Below are positions 55,282 to 64,000 of a stretch of DNA of 64,000 nt, piece after piece. Both the position numbers and the translations under genes were made by a program. Below the pieces are notes generated by a model. That model made no database searches. It was given only the letters and a program-made list of their open reading frames with translations, and had not been told where the DNA came from. Within the stretch, counting starts at the first letter, position 1. Each line of letters begins with the position of its first letter. Source of the stretch: Pyrenopolyporus hunteri (lineage: Eukaryota > Ascomycota > Sordariomycetes > Xylariales > Hypoxylaceae); NCBI GenBank assembly GCA_902806595.1, contig CADCXC010000003.1, forward strand, positions 2,170,001 to 2,234,000, in the 5' to 3' direction.

Positions 55282-56399
55282 ACTTTTCGCCGTCGTGCGT
55301 CTTGTGTGTATTGCACGTATGTAGGTATGTATAGCTGTGGTTCTGGCGAATTCGATTCAACGGTGACAAAGAGTTGCTTCGCGACTCCCAGTTGGGTATC
55401 CGGAACAATAACCAAGAAGGTTAGGTGTAAGAGGTGGGCGGTGTCGGATGAGGTCAATGCTATTCACGGGATGGGATAAGGCGAGATAGGTGAATGAGGT
55501 ATGTGGTAGGTATGTAGATGGAAGCAGGTCGACGAGCAGCAGGCACGGAGGTGACGGATTTCTCCCGGGTCGGGTCAGTTCCGAAAAAGGCAACCTGGGA
55601 AGGTTCATGAATTGGCGGTCACGGCTCGATTTGGTCATGCGAACGAACAAGGTCGTGGCCCCGGGTAGGTACAAATCTAGTACGTACACTAAAGTACCTA
55701 CATACCGCCTTTGTTCGCGGTTGCCTTTGAGAGTTCGAGCTAAGTATTATATTGTACCCAGGTAGCTACCTACGTTAGCTACCTCATGCTACGCCCATCT
55801 ATAGCGTAAGTAGCTGATTGGACCACTGAAGAATAACCTAGAATCCCCTTATCATGATGCTATCCATTGATTTCTTGGATGTTGAGCAAGGAAAAATCGG
55901 AGACGAATTACGATGAGTGCATATAGGCAGGTAGGTAATTTTGAAAATTCATACTGGTTACCTATAATCCGTCTACAAGAGATAGCATGCGTATAGCATG
56001 TTATATCTTAGCACATCGCGAGGGGTTATGCATCTACACCAAAACCCGAAGGACCCGGCGAATTAGGGATGGGCGAACTCACCATCTTGGGGGTGAAAAT
56101 ATAGATTATGCCGTAGCATATATAGAGACCAGTGACCCGAGATTTACGCCACGTCTTCGTCCCGCCGATTGACTCGCAACCCCCCTTATCATTGTGACCG
56201 AAAGCAAAGTCAATTCATTCACGTAAAGCAGTATCACATACGGAACCGTCCGGCCGTCAGCTAAACCTTTCTCATTTTATCTGTCCTGAGGGGCCCTGCT
56301 GTATCCGCGGCTGCCGTGCCGCGCCGAATGCAATCAGAAGTGAGACCTATTGCCATTGCACAAAAACCCACGCCGTACCATGACCAGAGTTCATCATAA
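55282..56399. other. intergenic, no gene recognised
   Basis: The upstream flank of the Rab gene and the 3' flank of eS1. It contains GTAGGTA-type short repeats near 55500-55520 and 55760-55785. No gene seen. Confidence 0.5.
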
Positions 56400-57550
56400 T
56401 TAGACCTCCTCAAGGACTCGTTCCTTGAACTCACGCTCAACCTTCTGACCCTCCTCGTTCGTCGTCGACTCTCCGTGCAGGGTCATCAGCGCACCCAGAT
56501 CGAACTTGGGCGCCTTGAGGAGCTTGACCTTGCGGATGTGGACCTAGAAGGTAACGTCAATTAGCATACAGCCCCCATACCCATACAAGCAGGCCAATCA
56601 TCTAGACATCGGCATCAAAAATAAAGCCATGATACGTACGTTCTGAAGGGGGTAGATGCCTTGCGTGGCCTTCTCGATCTCGCGACCGATGACCTCGGGG
56701 ATAAGCTTGGAGGTGAGTTGTTGCAGGGTGCAGGTAGCAGCCTCCCGCTGGATGATCTCTACCATCTTCTTTCGGATGGCGCGAATCTGAGAAGAAGCGG
56801 CGTAGGTGGTCTTCTTGATCTGGTTAGGCCGGCGCTTGGTAAAGGCGATGGCGAAGAGGCGGAGCAGGTAGTCGTCGGTGGTCTTGACCGTGACGTTGGC
56901 CTCGATCAAGGACTGCCACTTTCGCACTAGGGATCGTAGCTTGTCCGATGTGAAGTCGAGTCCGTGGAAGTTGGTCAAGCAGTTCTTGCCCTGGACCTCA
57001 TCGACGCGTAGCTTGACCTTTCGGAATGCGTGGTCCTCGTCCTTCTGCAGGTCGGCGAGGGAGACCTCGAAGATTCGGCCCTTGAGGGCGTCGTTGGCGT
57101 TCTTTAGACCGGTAGTTCGGTTGACGAGGGTCTTGCCGACACTAGAAAATCACAGTCAGATATCCGAGTCGTTCAGATGCGCCGCGAGGGAATGTTCGTA
57201 CTCTCGGATGTTGAAGGGAGCTGGGGCCTAAAAGTAAATCGCGGTTAGCCTTCCAAGGCCTTTTTCCATGCAGAAAATCCATCGTTGAATGCCATCCGCT
57301 TACCTTGATGGAGTACCAGTCCTTTCGGGAGAAAGGGTCCTGGGCCTTCTTCTTCAGGCCCTTCTTGCCCTTGGACAATCTCTTGTTCCTATCGTAAGCG
57401 GATTGATTAGCATTGTATTTCGTGTCTCGGGCATCTCTTTCGCGGGGGACTGCGCAAAGCCACGGACACGGCGTCGAGATTGGCGGTCGCAGGATCGCGG
57501 AGACGGAATGCCCGAAGGAAAATGCAGTGTACTCACTTTCCAACCGCCAT
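56400..57550 (-). CDS. rps1: 40S ribosomal protein eS1 (Rps1/S3a)
   Basis: Component of the small ribosomal subunit near the mRNA exit. Five exons, 57550-57537, 57388-57304, 57227-57202, 57141-56640 and 56543-56400, give 256 residues, one more than yeast Rps1. The sequence begins MAVGKNKRLSKGKKGLKKKA, then QDPFSRKDWYSIKAPAPFNI, VGKTLVNRTTGLKNANDALK, and ends VHIRKVKLLKAPKFDLGAL with FKERVLEEV. The first exon codes just four residues and part of a lysine, a common arrangement in fungal ribosomal protein genes, where intron 1 (148 bp here) often influences expression. A CACGTG site occurs at 57714-57719, about 165 bp upstream of the start. Confidence 0.97.
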
Positions 57551-58844
57551 GTTTGCGAGAGGGTATGTATGGCTCGCAATTCAGGACGTTGTTGAAGATG
57601 TGTTGAAAAGGGCTTTTGGTGTTGCGTGGTGGATGGATCTGCTCTGAATTCTAGTGCGGCGGAAATTTCTTGTTTGTGCGCGAAAATTCAAGGGCGGTGG
57701 GGCAACCACGGTCACGTGCCCTTGTCTTTTGTTAAGGTACCTCTTTACGTTACCTTTGGTACCGTGAGAAAATGGTGATTTTTCGGATGTGTACTAGCGA
57801 CCAGCCAACTTGGCGACAGCTGCATACCCTATCCTTTTATAGAGTATCGCACACAGTAGGAGGAATTCCATGCACCTAAACAGTATTATAAGCAAAACAG
57901 GCCGTCGTCGTCGTCCTGTTTAGGCAGTTGAAGCTTTTGTGAGACTTCCAAAGCTTTATTAGCACGACGGCATAAGTTATATCTTCTACCTAACTCCGCT
58001 TACATATCGCAAAACAGCATTTCCCTACATTTCAAAATCTCCTTCATATCTTCAACTAGATATCACTATCTCGAAATCTCTCAACTCCTCAGCCACTACG
58101 TTTCGTTCGACACAGCCATCCTTCTTACCCTCGTAGCATTTATTATTACTGTTGCGCACATTTCTCAAGACTCGAACGGAGTTTACATTTAGTTGAGATT
58201 AATAGCCGAGCTAGAACCCGGCCAACGACAAATCTAACTTTTGTCTGTCTTGTCTGTCTTTTTATCTGTTTTGTCTGTTTGTTGTACTGTCGCTATTCCA
58301 ACGGGGTATCCCACCATTGTTTTCCCTTTCGTATGTTCTCATCCGCAATAGATCTCGCAATCCATTATTCTGTATGAGTTCGCCGAGCGCCTGTTCCCGA
58401 CCATCAGGTTACAAATGTGAATCCCGGTGACCTGTAACGAAACACAAAAAAATTAAGCAATTAACCCTTTCCCGCCCCCCAAGCGCCTGTTGACCTGTTG
58501 TCATGCTTTATTATCCGCTTCATTTATCGCACCGTGGAGATGTGAGACGAGTTGCGCTGTTGGAACAAGAATTTCGGGGACCTCCGCGAACCCGGTGCCG
58601 CCCCCCCCCCCCCAAGTGATTCGCCTCGGGGGCACAGCCGCGGGTATCATTCAAGCCACGGATCATTAGGCCGATCTTTCCGCTTTCTCTTCATCTGGGT
58701 GCTCGCCCACCTCCCACGCATCGAAGCTCGGGAAGCTAAAGTAACACGCCGAGTCTGCTGGTCAAGTCAGTAACAGGGTTGGATAAAACGCATACGGATC
58801 GGCCGTAAGCTAAACTGGAGTTGGCACGCACGTGGATCATGATG
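57551..58844. other. intergenic region upstream of rps1
   Basis: It contains CACGTG at 57714-57719, a small hairpin (AAACAGG arms at 57895-57901 and 57915-57921 around CGTCGTCGTC), a TGTC-rich simple repeat at 58240-58285 and a C13 tract at 58601-58613. From about 58550 onward GC rises. No gene is recognised here. Confidence 0.5.
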
Positions 58845-59541
58845 AGCATCCGATAAGCGAGTCTCGCGCATCTCAGCGGATGCTAGTCCGAAGCTCCGCG
58901 TCGACGACGGTGATGAACTGGCGTTGGAAACGGCCACCCGACTGAGCAAGTCCGTTGCTCTCCGGCTTGTGTTCGGGCTCGTAAGCAGCCCTTTGCAGGC
59001 GTTGGAAGTGGTGATGGAAGGTTCCGTGGCACAGGCTCTGAGTAAGCGGGGCCGCCGCCTTTCCGTGCTCTTTGGTCTTGGAGAAGCCTCTCTTCGGGGC
59101 ACGATGTCGGGAGAATATCTAGACGATGCCATTTCTAGGCTTGGGAAGATGGATACAGATGTATGTTGCTATATGGGTTTTGTCGAAAAGGTAAAGCTAG
59201 GTAGCTGAGCTGGTTGGGGGTTGCAGCAATCTCGATGACTTCGATGCGTGTGGCAAGAAATGGTAGAAACAATGCAGGACGGAGGAGCAAGCTCCCCATC
59301 TATGAATGGATATCTCAGACGTTTAAGACCAGTACGCAGCAAGGCGAAAAAGCCCGCTAAGACCAAGTCCTCTACCGGCTGTTGTGGAACGACATCCCCA
59401 GACAGTCGGTTGCGGGCGATGCCACATGTCACTCACGAATGGGGGCATTTCGTATGTGGTAGCTGCTGTATGGTCTCCGTTGGTCTGGGTGGTTTGGGCG
59501 TAGACGCCCGCAGCGCTGTTGGGCCGTCCTGCACCAGTTAG
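58845..59541 (+). other. unassigned coding-like block, possibly two exons or a gene remnant
   Basis: On the plus strand a frame without ATG is open from 58845 and reads PKLRVDDGDELALETATRLS, then LRLVFGLVSSPLQALEVV and GEYLDDAISRLGKMDTD, after which a GTATGT donor appears at 59161. A phase-0 acceptor (ACAATGCAG) at about 59277 would join DGGASSPSMNGYLRRLRPVR and a Lys-rich stretch ending near 59541. Codon choice looks protein-like, but there is no clear start, no recognised domain, and the opposite strand also has open frames with plausible splice sites (59583 to 59169). It could be a degraded gene, a lineage-specific gene, or chance in GC-rich DNA. Confidence 0.3.
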
Positions 59542-60365
59542 AGAGGTGGAGTGGGGAGACCCGGTAAGGACTGAACCACTCATGAAGCCGCCGTGGTTTA
59601 CTATCTCTTAATGTCTGCAACCCATCCTTGCATTCCCCATAACCTAGGCTGCCCAGTGCCCATTCTGGGCCCTCTTCAACACCTAGCACTCTACTCCATC
59701 TCTCCTAGACGCGACAAGTTTCAAGTGGCTGAGATGGCTAGAGCCGGTCACCTTGCCAGCTCTGCTACGTAGAAACGAGGCTGCCGCGAGCTTCAACGCG
59801 AGCGCCGCGATATCCCCCCTTGTTCCCCTTGTTTATTCCCTGCAGATAATCAATCCACTAGGAGCATCGTGGACCACTCCTTGCTGATGCACCTCATCAT
59901 GCCTTTTAAGGCTGATGCAGATGAACGTTCTCAATTGAAGCTGCAAGATGCTCATTACATAGTATCCCACAACGCGGGTAATGTGGTTGAGCTGACGTGC
60001 TACGACGTAGCTCTAGTAAATCGTTACCGCTTGGACATGCTGCAATTGGATCGCCGTCACACGCCGTGAGATGCTACAGATGGGAACCGCAGTCACAAGG
60101 GACCGGAGGGTACAAATAACACGCCTCTCTTGGGATGCATACACATGTACATTAGTCTCACGCGTGGCAATGGTTAGAAGCGGGGAATCTAGGCAAGATC
60201 AAGTTTTCAATTAGGACGTATATGTATGGAGCTTGGAGCTTCAATCAACTCCTACACCGGTCGGAGGCGGGCCGCTCAGTTGAGGGGTTTCCTCGTTTTA
60301 ATGGTCGATGCTGTCATCGTCATCAATACGAATTTGCAATCTTGGGGCTGGCCGGATGGCAAAAC
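59542..60365. other. intergenic, no gene recognised
   Basis: The region between the coding-like block and the URC1 3' end. A plus-strand frame at 59869-60069 has no motif. No repeat of note. Confidence 0.45.
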
Positions 60366-62907
60366 TTACTCTTCCCACATTCGTCCCTGAACAGCTTTTA
60401 ACTCGTCTTCAGTCATTCTGTGGCCGGTGGTGAAGTATCCTATGCCTGTTAGTTATCCGCCTGGTCATCAAAGCTTCATGAGAAAAGCTTCGTGAGGAGG
60501 GGTGCGAGGCCTACCGGCAGTGATCTTGGCATCTATCTCAACCCTGGAATCTGCGGGGATTAAGTTCTCGGGAAGTTCTACCCGCTCGTGGATAGGGATA
60601 CTATAATTGGTTAGGTACGTCGGTTTTTGGAGTGCTGTATACCTTGGAATCGGCTTACCCCTGACCAACAATGGCATCGTGCTTCATGCTGCAATGTAGC
60701 GTTTTAGCATTCAATTGGGTCTCGCTACCGTTCTGGAGTGTGAGTGTGACTTACTTGCTCATGCTTAACATTCTGTCAATCTTCTTAATGCCGAGCCAAT
60801 GCAGTATGTCAGGCATCAGGGCCTGGAAACGCATATCCTTCACTCCAGCAATGTTCTCAGTTCGTTTGAAATAGTCCGAGGCGCGGTCCTCTCCCCGCTT
60901 CCTCGCGTTGTACACAACTGTAAGATACGGTTAGAGCACTAGCTTAGTAACTCTAAGACGCCTAGACTCACGATACTACTAGATGTCAGTGCGTGATCAG
61001 CCGGGCTTACAGGAAGGTCGTAAAATTACCTTAGTGACTTCACCTAAAGCTCTCCCTTCTTTTCGGAAGTAGATGACGACCCCGCTGCCGCCGTTCTGCG
61101 CTTCCTTCACGGCCTCTTCAATGCCGAAGATAAGATACGGTCTGCAAGTACAGATGTCGGAACCAAACACATCACTGCCGTTGCACTGCATATTCTGTAA
61201 GCCAAACACCGTCTGCTAGGTACATAATAGTTATGGTGCAGAAATTACCTCGTCATGAACACGCAAGGCTAGCCTGCATTTTTCGTCAGACATCTTCGCC
61301 GGGTCTCCAAAGCAATATACAGTCAGCCCGCCTACAAATTGTCAGCATCAGCGGTTCATATTCCCTTGGAGTAGGGGTCCTAGTTACCGATTGGAGGTAA
61401 GAAGACCTTAATATCACCGCGCGTAATAAGCTACACATATAGCGATCAGATATGCACGAGCTCCTAAAGGGATGGCGGACGCCTACTTCTGGATAGCTAC
61501 CGCCGGTGTGTTCGAATAACGAGCGCCTTAGGACCCCCTCGTCTGCTAAGATCAGCAGTTGATCGTACTTATGGACCCTGCATTCGAGCACATACCTATG
61601 CCGAACCTTTCAGCTACCCCAGGAAGGTACCAAACCTATTATAATCAGTTCAAATCCGATTTGGCGGACGCAGGGCTGATGTGTTCCTACTGGTTCAACT
61701 GCGAACTTGGTCACTGCAAGCTCTCCTGCAGCATTCAGACATACTTTCCCATCGGGGACACTGGTGTTAGGTTAGTCTAGTTAGCTTGCGACTTGATGCA
61801 AGTAGGGTGCTGCATACAGTCTGCCACTTCGAACGCTTTCCTCAAGCTCCGGGAGCTGCCTCAGATTAATATGATTGGCCAATCCGGGAAGCTCGGAGCT
61901 TTTACCTTCATGTGAGCTTTGGTTATTGCGATGGTTGGTCGAATATCGACTATCGTTACTCATCAGCACGCCTAGCACTCGGACTCAGTAACACGAATAG
62001 CCCTTACCGTTTTCCTTCTCTATAACGTCAGCGAAAAGCCACGGGGCCAAGTGACCCCAAGGGTCCATGGCAACAATTTTCTTCTTGTCACCCCATTGCG
62101 GAAACGGGCCTATGTTGGCCGCTGGCTCGGTGTTCGTAAAATCTGGCCTTTATCCCACAGAATAACACATTAGTCGCCAAGAATCGGATAGGTAACGGTT
62201 GGGGGTTACCGCACCTATGGTTGGCGTTGAGCTGCTTGCTGGCGAGAGCGAGGGCGAAGTAAATGGAGTAAGAGCCACCGTGTGCTATATTACTAAGTTA
62301 TACAAAAACTCCAACGTTTCCGAGACTTCGACGGCTGGTGGTAGCTCACCTCCGATTGCTAAACCACTCACTGTTAGTGACTATCTAGATACAAAGCACC
62401 CAAGGGCCGAAGAGAAGGGGAGTGCCTCACCATTGCGTCTTCGGATTGTGGATGAAGACCGGGAGACAACCACCGGACCACGACTGATGGCGTCAGGGGC
62501 ACCCCATTGAAGAGGGAGTGGGTTGATGCCAATCTGCTTGGGATATGTACTAGCTAATAATTACTATAGGAACACAGCATTCTTCTGGGGAGCTGAGCTT
62601 ACGTAAGGATAATTCGGGATGTGAATCCCGACTTCTGTGCCTCTTTGGCGGTAGGTGAAGTGTTGTCCGCCTCGGGTTCGCCGGCAGCTAGAGTTGTCCG
62701 GATGGGAGACATTGAGACTCCACCAAGCAGAGAAGGAGATGCCCGAGGGCTCGGTGCTTGGATGGGTGGAGCAAGGGAATCGAGACGATGGGAAAAGGAT
62801 TCAACGTCTGCTGCTATTTTACTTTGATTTTCCTGAATAGCCTTCAGAGCTTCGAGGACGTCTGCCATGCCCACCGCGCCATCCGTGCCTAAGCCTGAGC
62901 TCGCCAT
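60366..62907 (-). CDS. urc1: Urc1, GTP cyclohydrolase II-like uracil catabolism protein
   Basis: GTP cyclohydrolase II-like protein of the fungal URC uracil-degradation pathway. Eighteen exons give 512 residues with phase closing at the stop: 62907-62603, 62549-62431, 62358-62350, 62284-62215, 62147-62008, 61949-61906, 61856-61819, 61760-61691, 61635-61596, 61542-61487, 61430-61388, 61331-61249, 61194-61030, 60975-60972, 60917-60755, 60688-60659, 60600-60515, 60439-60366. After a variable N-terminus come the GTP_CH_N region (NAIGAHGGSYSIYFALALAS, IGPFPQWGDKKKIVAMDPWG) and the GCHII domain: zinc cysteines C343, C354 and C356 with the RibA spacing C-x10-C-x-C, and RKEGRALGEVTKYLVYNARK. The end reads ITAGYFTTGHRMTEDEL. 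Exons of 9 and 4 nt are required. Residues suggest an active enzyme, but its reaction in the pathway is not settled by sequence. Confidence 0.92.
60972..60975 (-). other. 4-nt microexon in urc1
   Basis: Minus-strand TATC between ATCTAGTAG and GTGAGTC. It supplies Tyr395 and the first base of Leu396, linking EVTK to LVYNARKR. Without it the frame shifts, because the neighbouring exons end in phase 0 and begin in phase 1. Confidence 0.8.
62350..62358 (-). other. 9-nt microexon in urc1
   Basis: Minus-strand CAATCGGAG between GGTTTAG and GTGAGC. It inserts Ala-Ile-Gly between RRRN and AHGGSYS. Being a multiple of three it could also be skipped in frame. Confidence 0.75.
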
Positions 62908-64000
62908 TATGATAGCTAAGCAAGGGATGCTTCCGACGTATAACGGAGAAACGAAGTGATTGGTGATGTATAGATAGGAATAAATCAAGCAGCTGGAGAG
63001 GGAAAGGAGGGGCTGGAACAGCTTTTGCTAATGATATCGCCTAAGATGAGGTAGGTAGCTTTCTATCCAAGAAAAAATACTGAAGAATCGACGGACCAAC
63101 GACCGAGTGAGACTCTTGGGGACGACCAAGAGGAGGCAGGAGGTCGGGACTAGGTAATAGGTAATAGGTAATAGGAAGGCGGTCGGTATGCAAGAGAAGC
63201 GCGCCTAACCTTCTATGAATGTATGTACCCAGTACTTGAATCTACGGCGAAGCGGGATGGGTATGCCAAACTAACCTCCGCCGAGTGAACTGGAATGGGA
63301 ACGAGCAGACAAGTATACATATACATACATACCTAGGTATATACGTACGTACATGGAAGTGCCTAGAGCTCATTCCCTACCTGATAAGGTATTGTGCCCA
63401 AGGAAGTTAGGTAGGTAGGCACCTGACTACCTAATGATGATAATCCACCAGGACTAGTCGTAGCCCCCGCTAGTTCGTACCTGCGTCTGCTGTAAACGTC
63501 CGGTTACTTCTATGTATGCGTATTAGAACCGTGTCTTATCCGGCCTGAGGAGTAGGTCCTTATCTCGGATAGAGACATATGATTTCCGGATCTACTTAAT
63601 CCTGGCCCTGTCGAGGACCGGTGCTATAGACTGAGATAAGAGACGACTGGGCATTGAAAATGATTGATGCAATCGTTGCGCAATCCTTGAATGTTTTGTA
63701 GGGAATGTGTCAACATGGAATTCCTTATGTGGAGCAGCACTACGTGGACTATCGAGTTTCTGCTGATGGACAACCTCCTATTTGATTTTGATAAATGCCA
63801 ATGTCCGAATATGCTGCTTATGAGCCTATCAGGTACGGTACAATACCTTTCATCGGGCCTGTGGTAAGGCAACCCCGCCCTATGGAAGCCGATTAGCGCT
63901 CCTTAGGGTGCTTTAGTAGGTACATACATACCGGGTAGGTACCTAGGTAGCCCGGTATCCGGCGGGAGGTAAGTTGGTAGGTACTTAGGTACCTAGCTGT
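62908..64000. other. intergenic with short tandem repeats and palindromic motif
   Basis: Upstream of URC1. A 9-bp unit (TAGGTAATA) repeats about three times at 63147-63175. TACCTAGGTA with TATATACGTACGTAC lies at 63330-63352, and dense GGTACCTAGG copies at 63917-64000. No gene seen. Confidence 0.5.

Noticed and set aside
1..64000. tRNA, 5S rRNA or intact transposon
   Set aside because: I looked for B-box-like GGTTCGANNCC words, long terminal or inverted repeats and transposase or reverse transcriptase motifs and found none convincing; a GTTCGACCCCC near 3871 lacks a matching A-box and cloverleaf.

Overview
The window is a piece of nuclear chromosome from a filamentous ascomycete (Pezizomycotina, most likely a sordariomycete). 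The signs are short introns of about 50-150 bp with GTRNGT donors, CTRAC-like branch sites and YAG/AAG acceptors; fungal families (AA11 monooxygenase, PD-(D/E)XK-like protein, GPI-anchored cysteine-rich protein, URC1); and clear orthologues of fungal housekeeping genes. No bacterial features, rRNA, tRNA, CRISPR array or intact transposon was found. Exon models were built by hand from splice signals, reading phase and expected family motifs; phase closes from start to stop in every assigned model.

Layout. 1-13 kb: calcineurin B (-), EPL1 (+), KAE1 (+) and the AMPK/SNF1 beta subunit (-), with wide intergenic spaces. 13.5-21 kb: a small membrane protein (+), a secreted cysteine-rich GPI-type protein (-), the BUR1/CDK9 kinase (-), a 50-residue complex I subunit (+) and a cyclopropane-synthase-like methyltransferase (-). 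21.6-27.4 kb: three minus-strand genes, SAD1, a PD-(D/E)XK nuclease-like protein and ESS-2. 27.4-34.9 kb: an AT-rich, gene-poor stretch whose only gene is an AA11 chitin monooxygenase. 34.9-48.8 kb: an AIG2-like protein (-) divergent from the 11.75-kb TRA1 gene (+). 49.8-57.6 kb: a Dal5-type MFS transporter (+), an ABHD11-like hydrolase (+), a Rab18-like GTPase (-) and ribosomal protein eS1 (-). 58.8-59.5 kb: an unassigned coding-like block. 60.4-62.9 kb: URC1 (-), with 18 exons.

The genes do not form an operon or a metabolic cluster. Functional links exist (EPL1 and TRA1 are both NuA4 subunits; SAD1 and ESS-2 are both splicing factors; eS1 and KAE1 serve translation), but the spacing looks coincidental.

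The most unusual signal is microexons. URC1 has internal exons of 4 and 9 nt, the AIG2-like gene one of 8 nt, the Rab gene one of 12 nt, the small membrane protein one of 15 nt, and the methyltransferase opens with a 10-nt coding exon. Each restores a conserved motif and the reading phase. Other notable items are a perfect double-CACGTG inverted repeat in EPL1 intron 1, a palindromic CCTAGG-centred motif scattered through the intergenic DNA, and a 36-bp tandem repeat just past the BUR1 stop codon.
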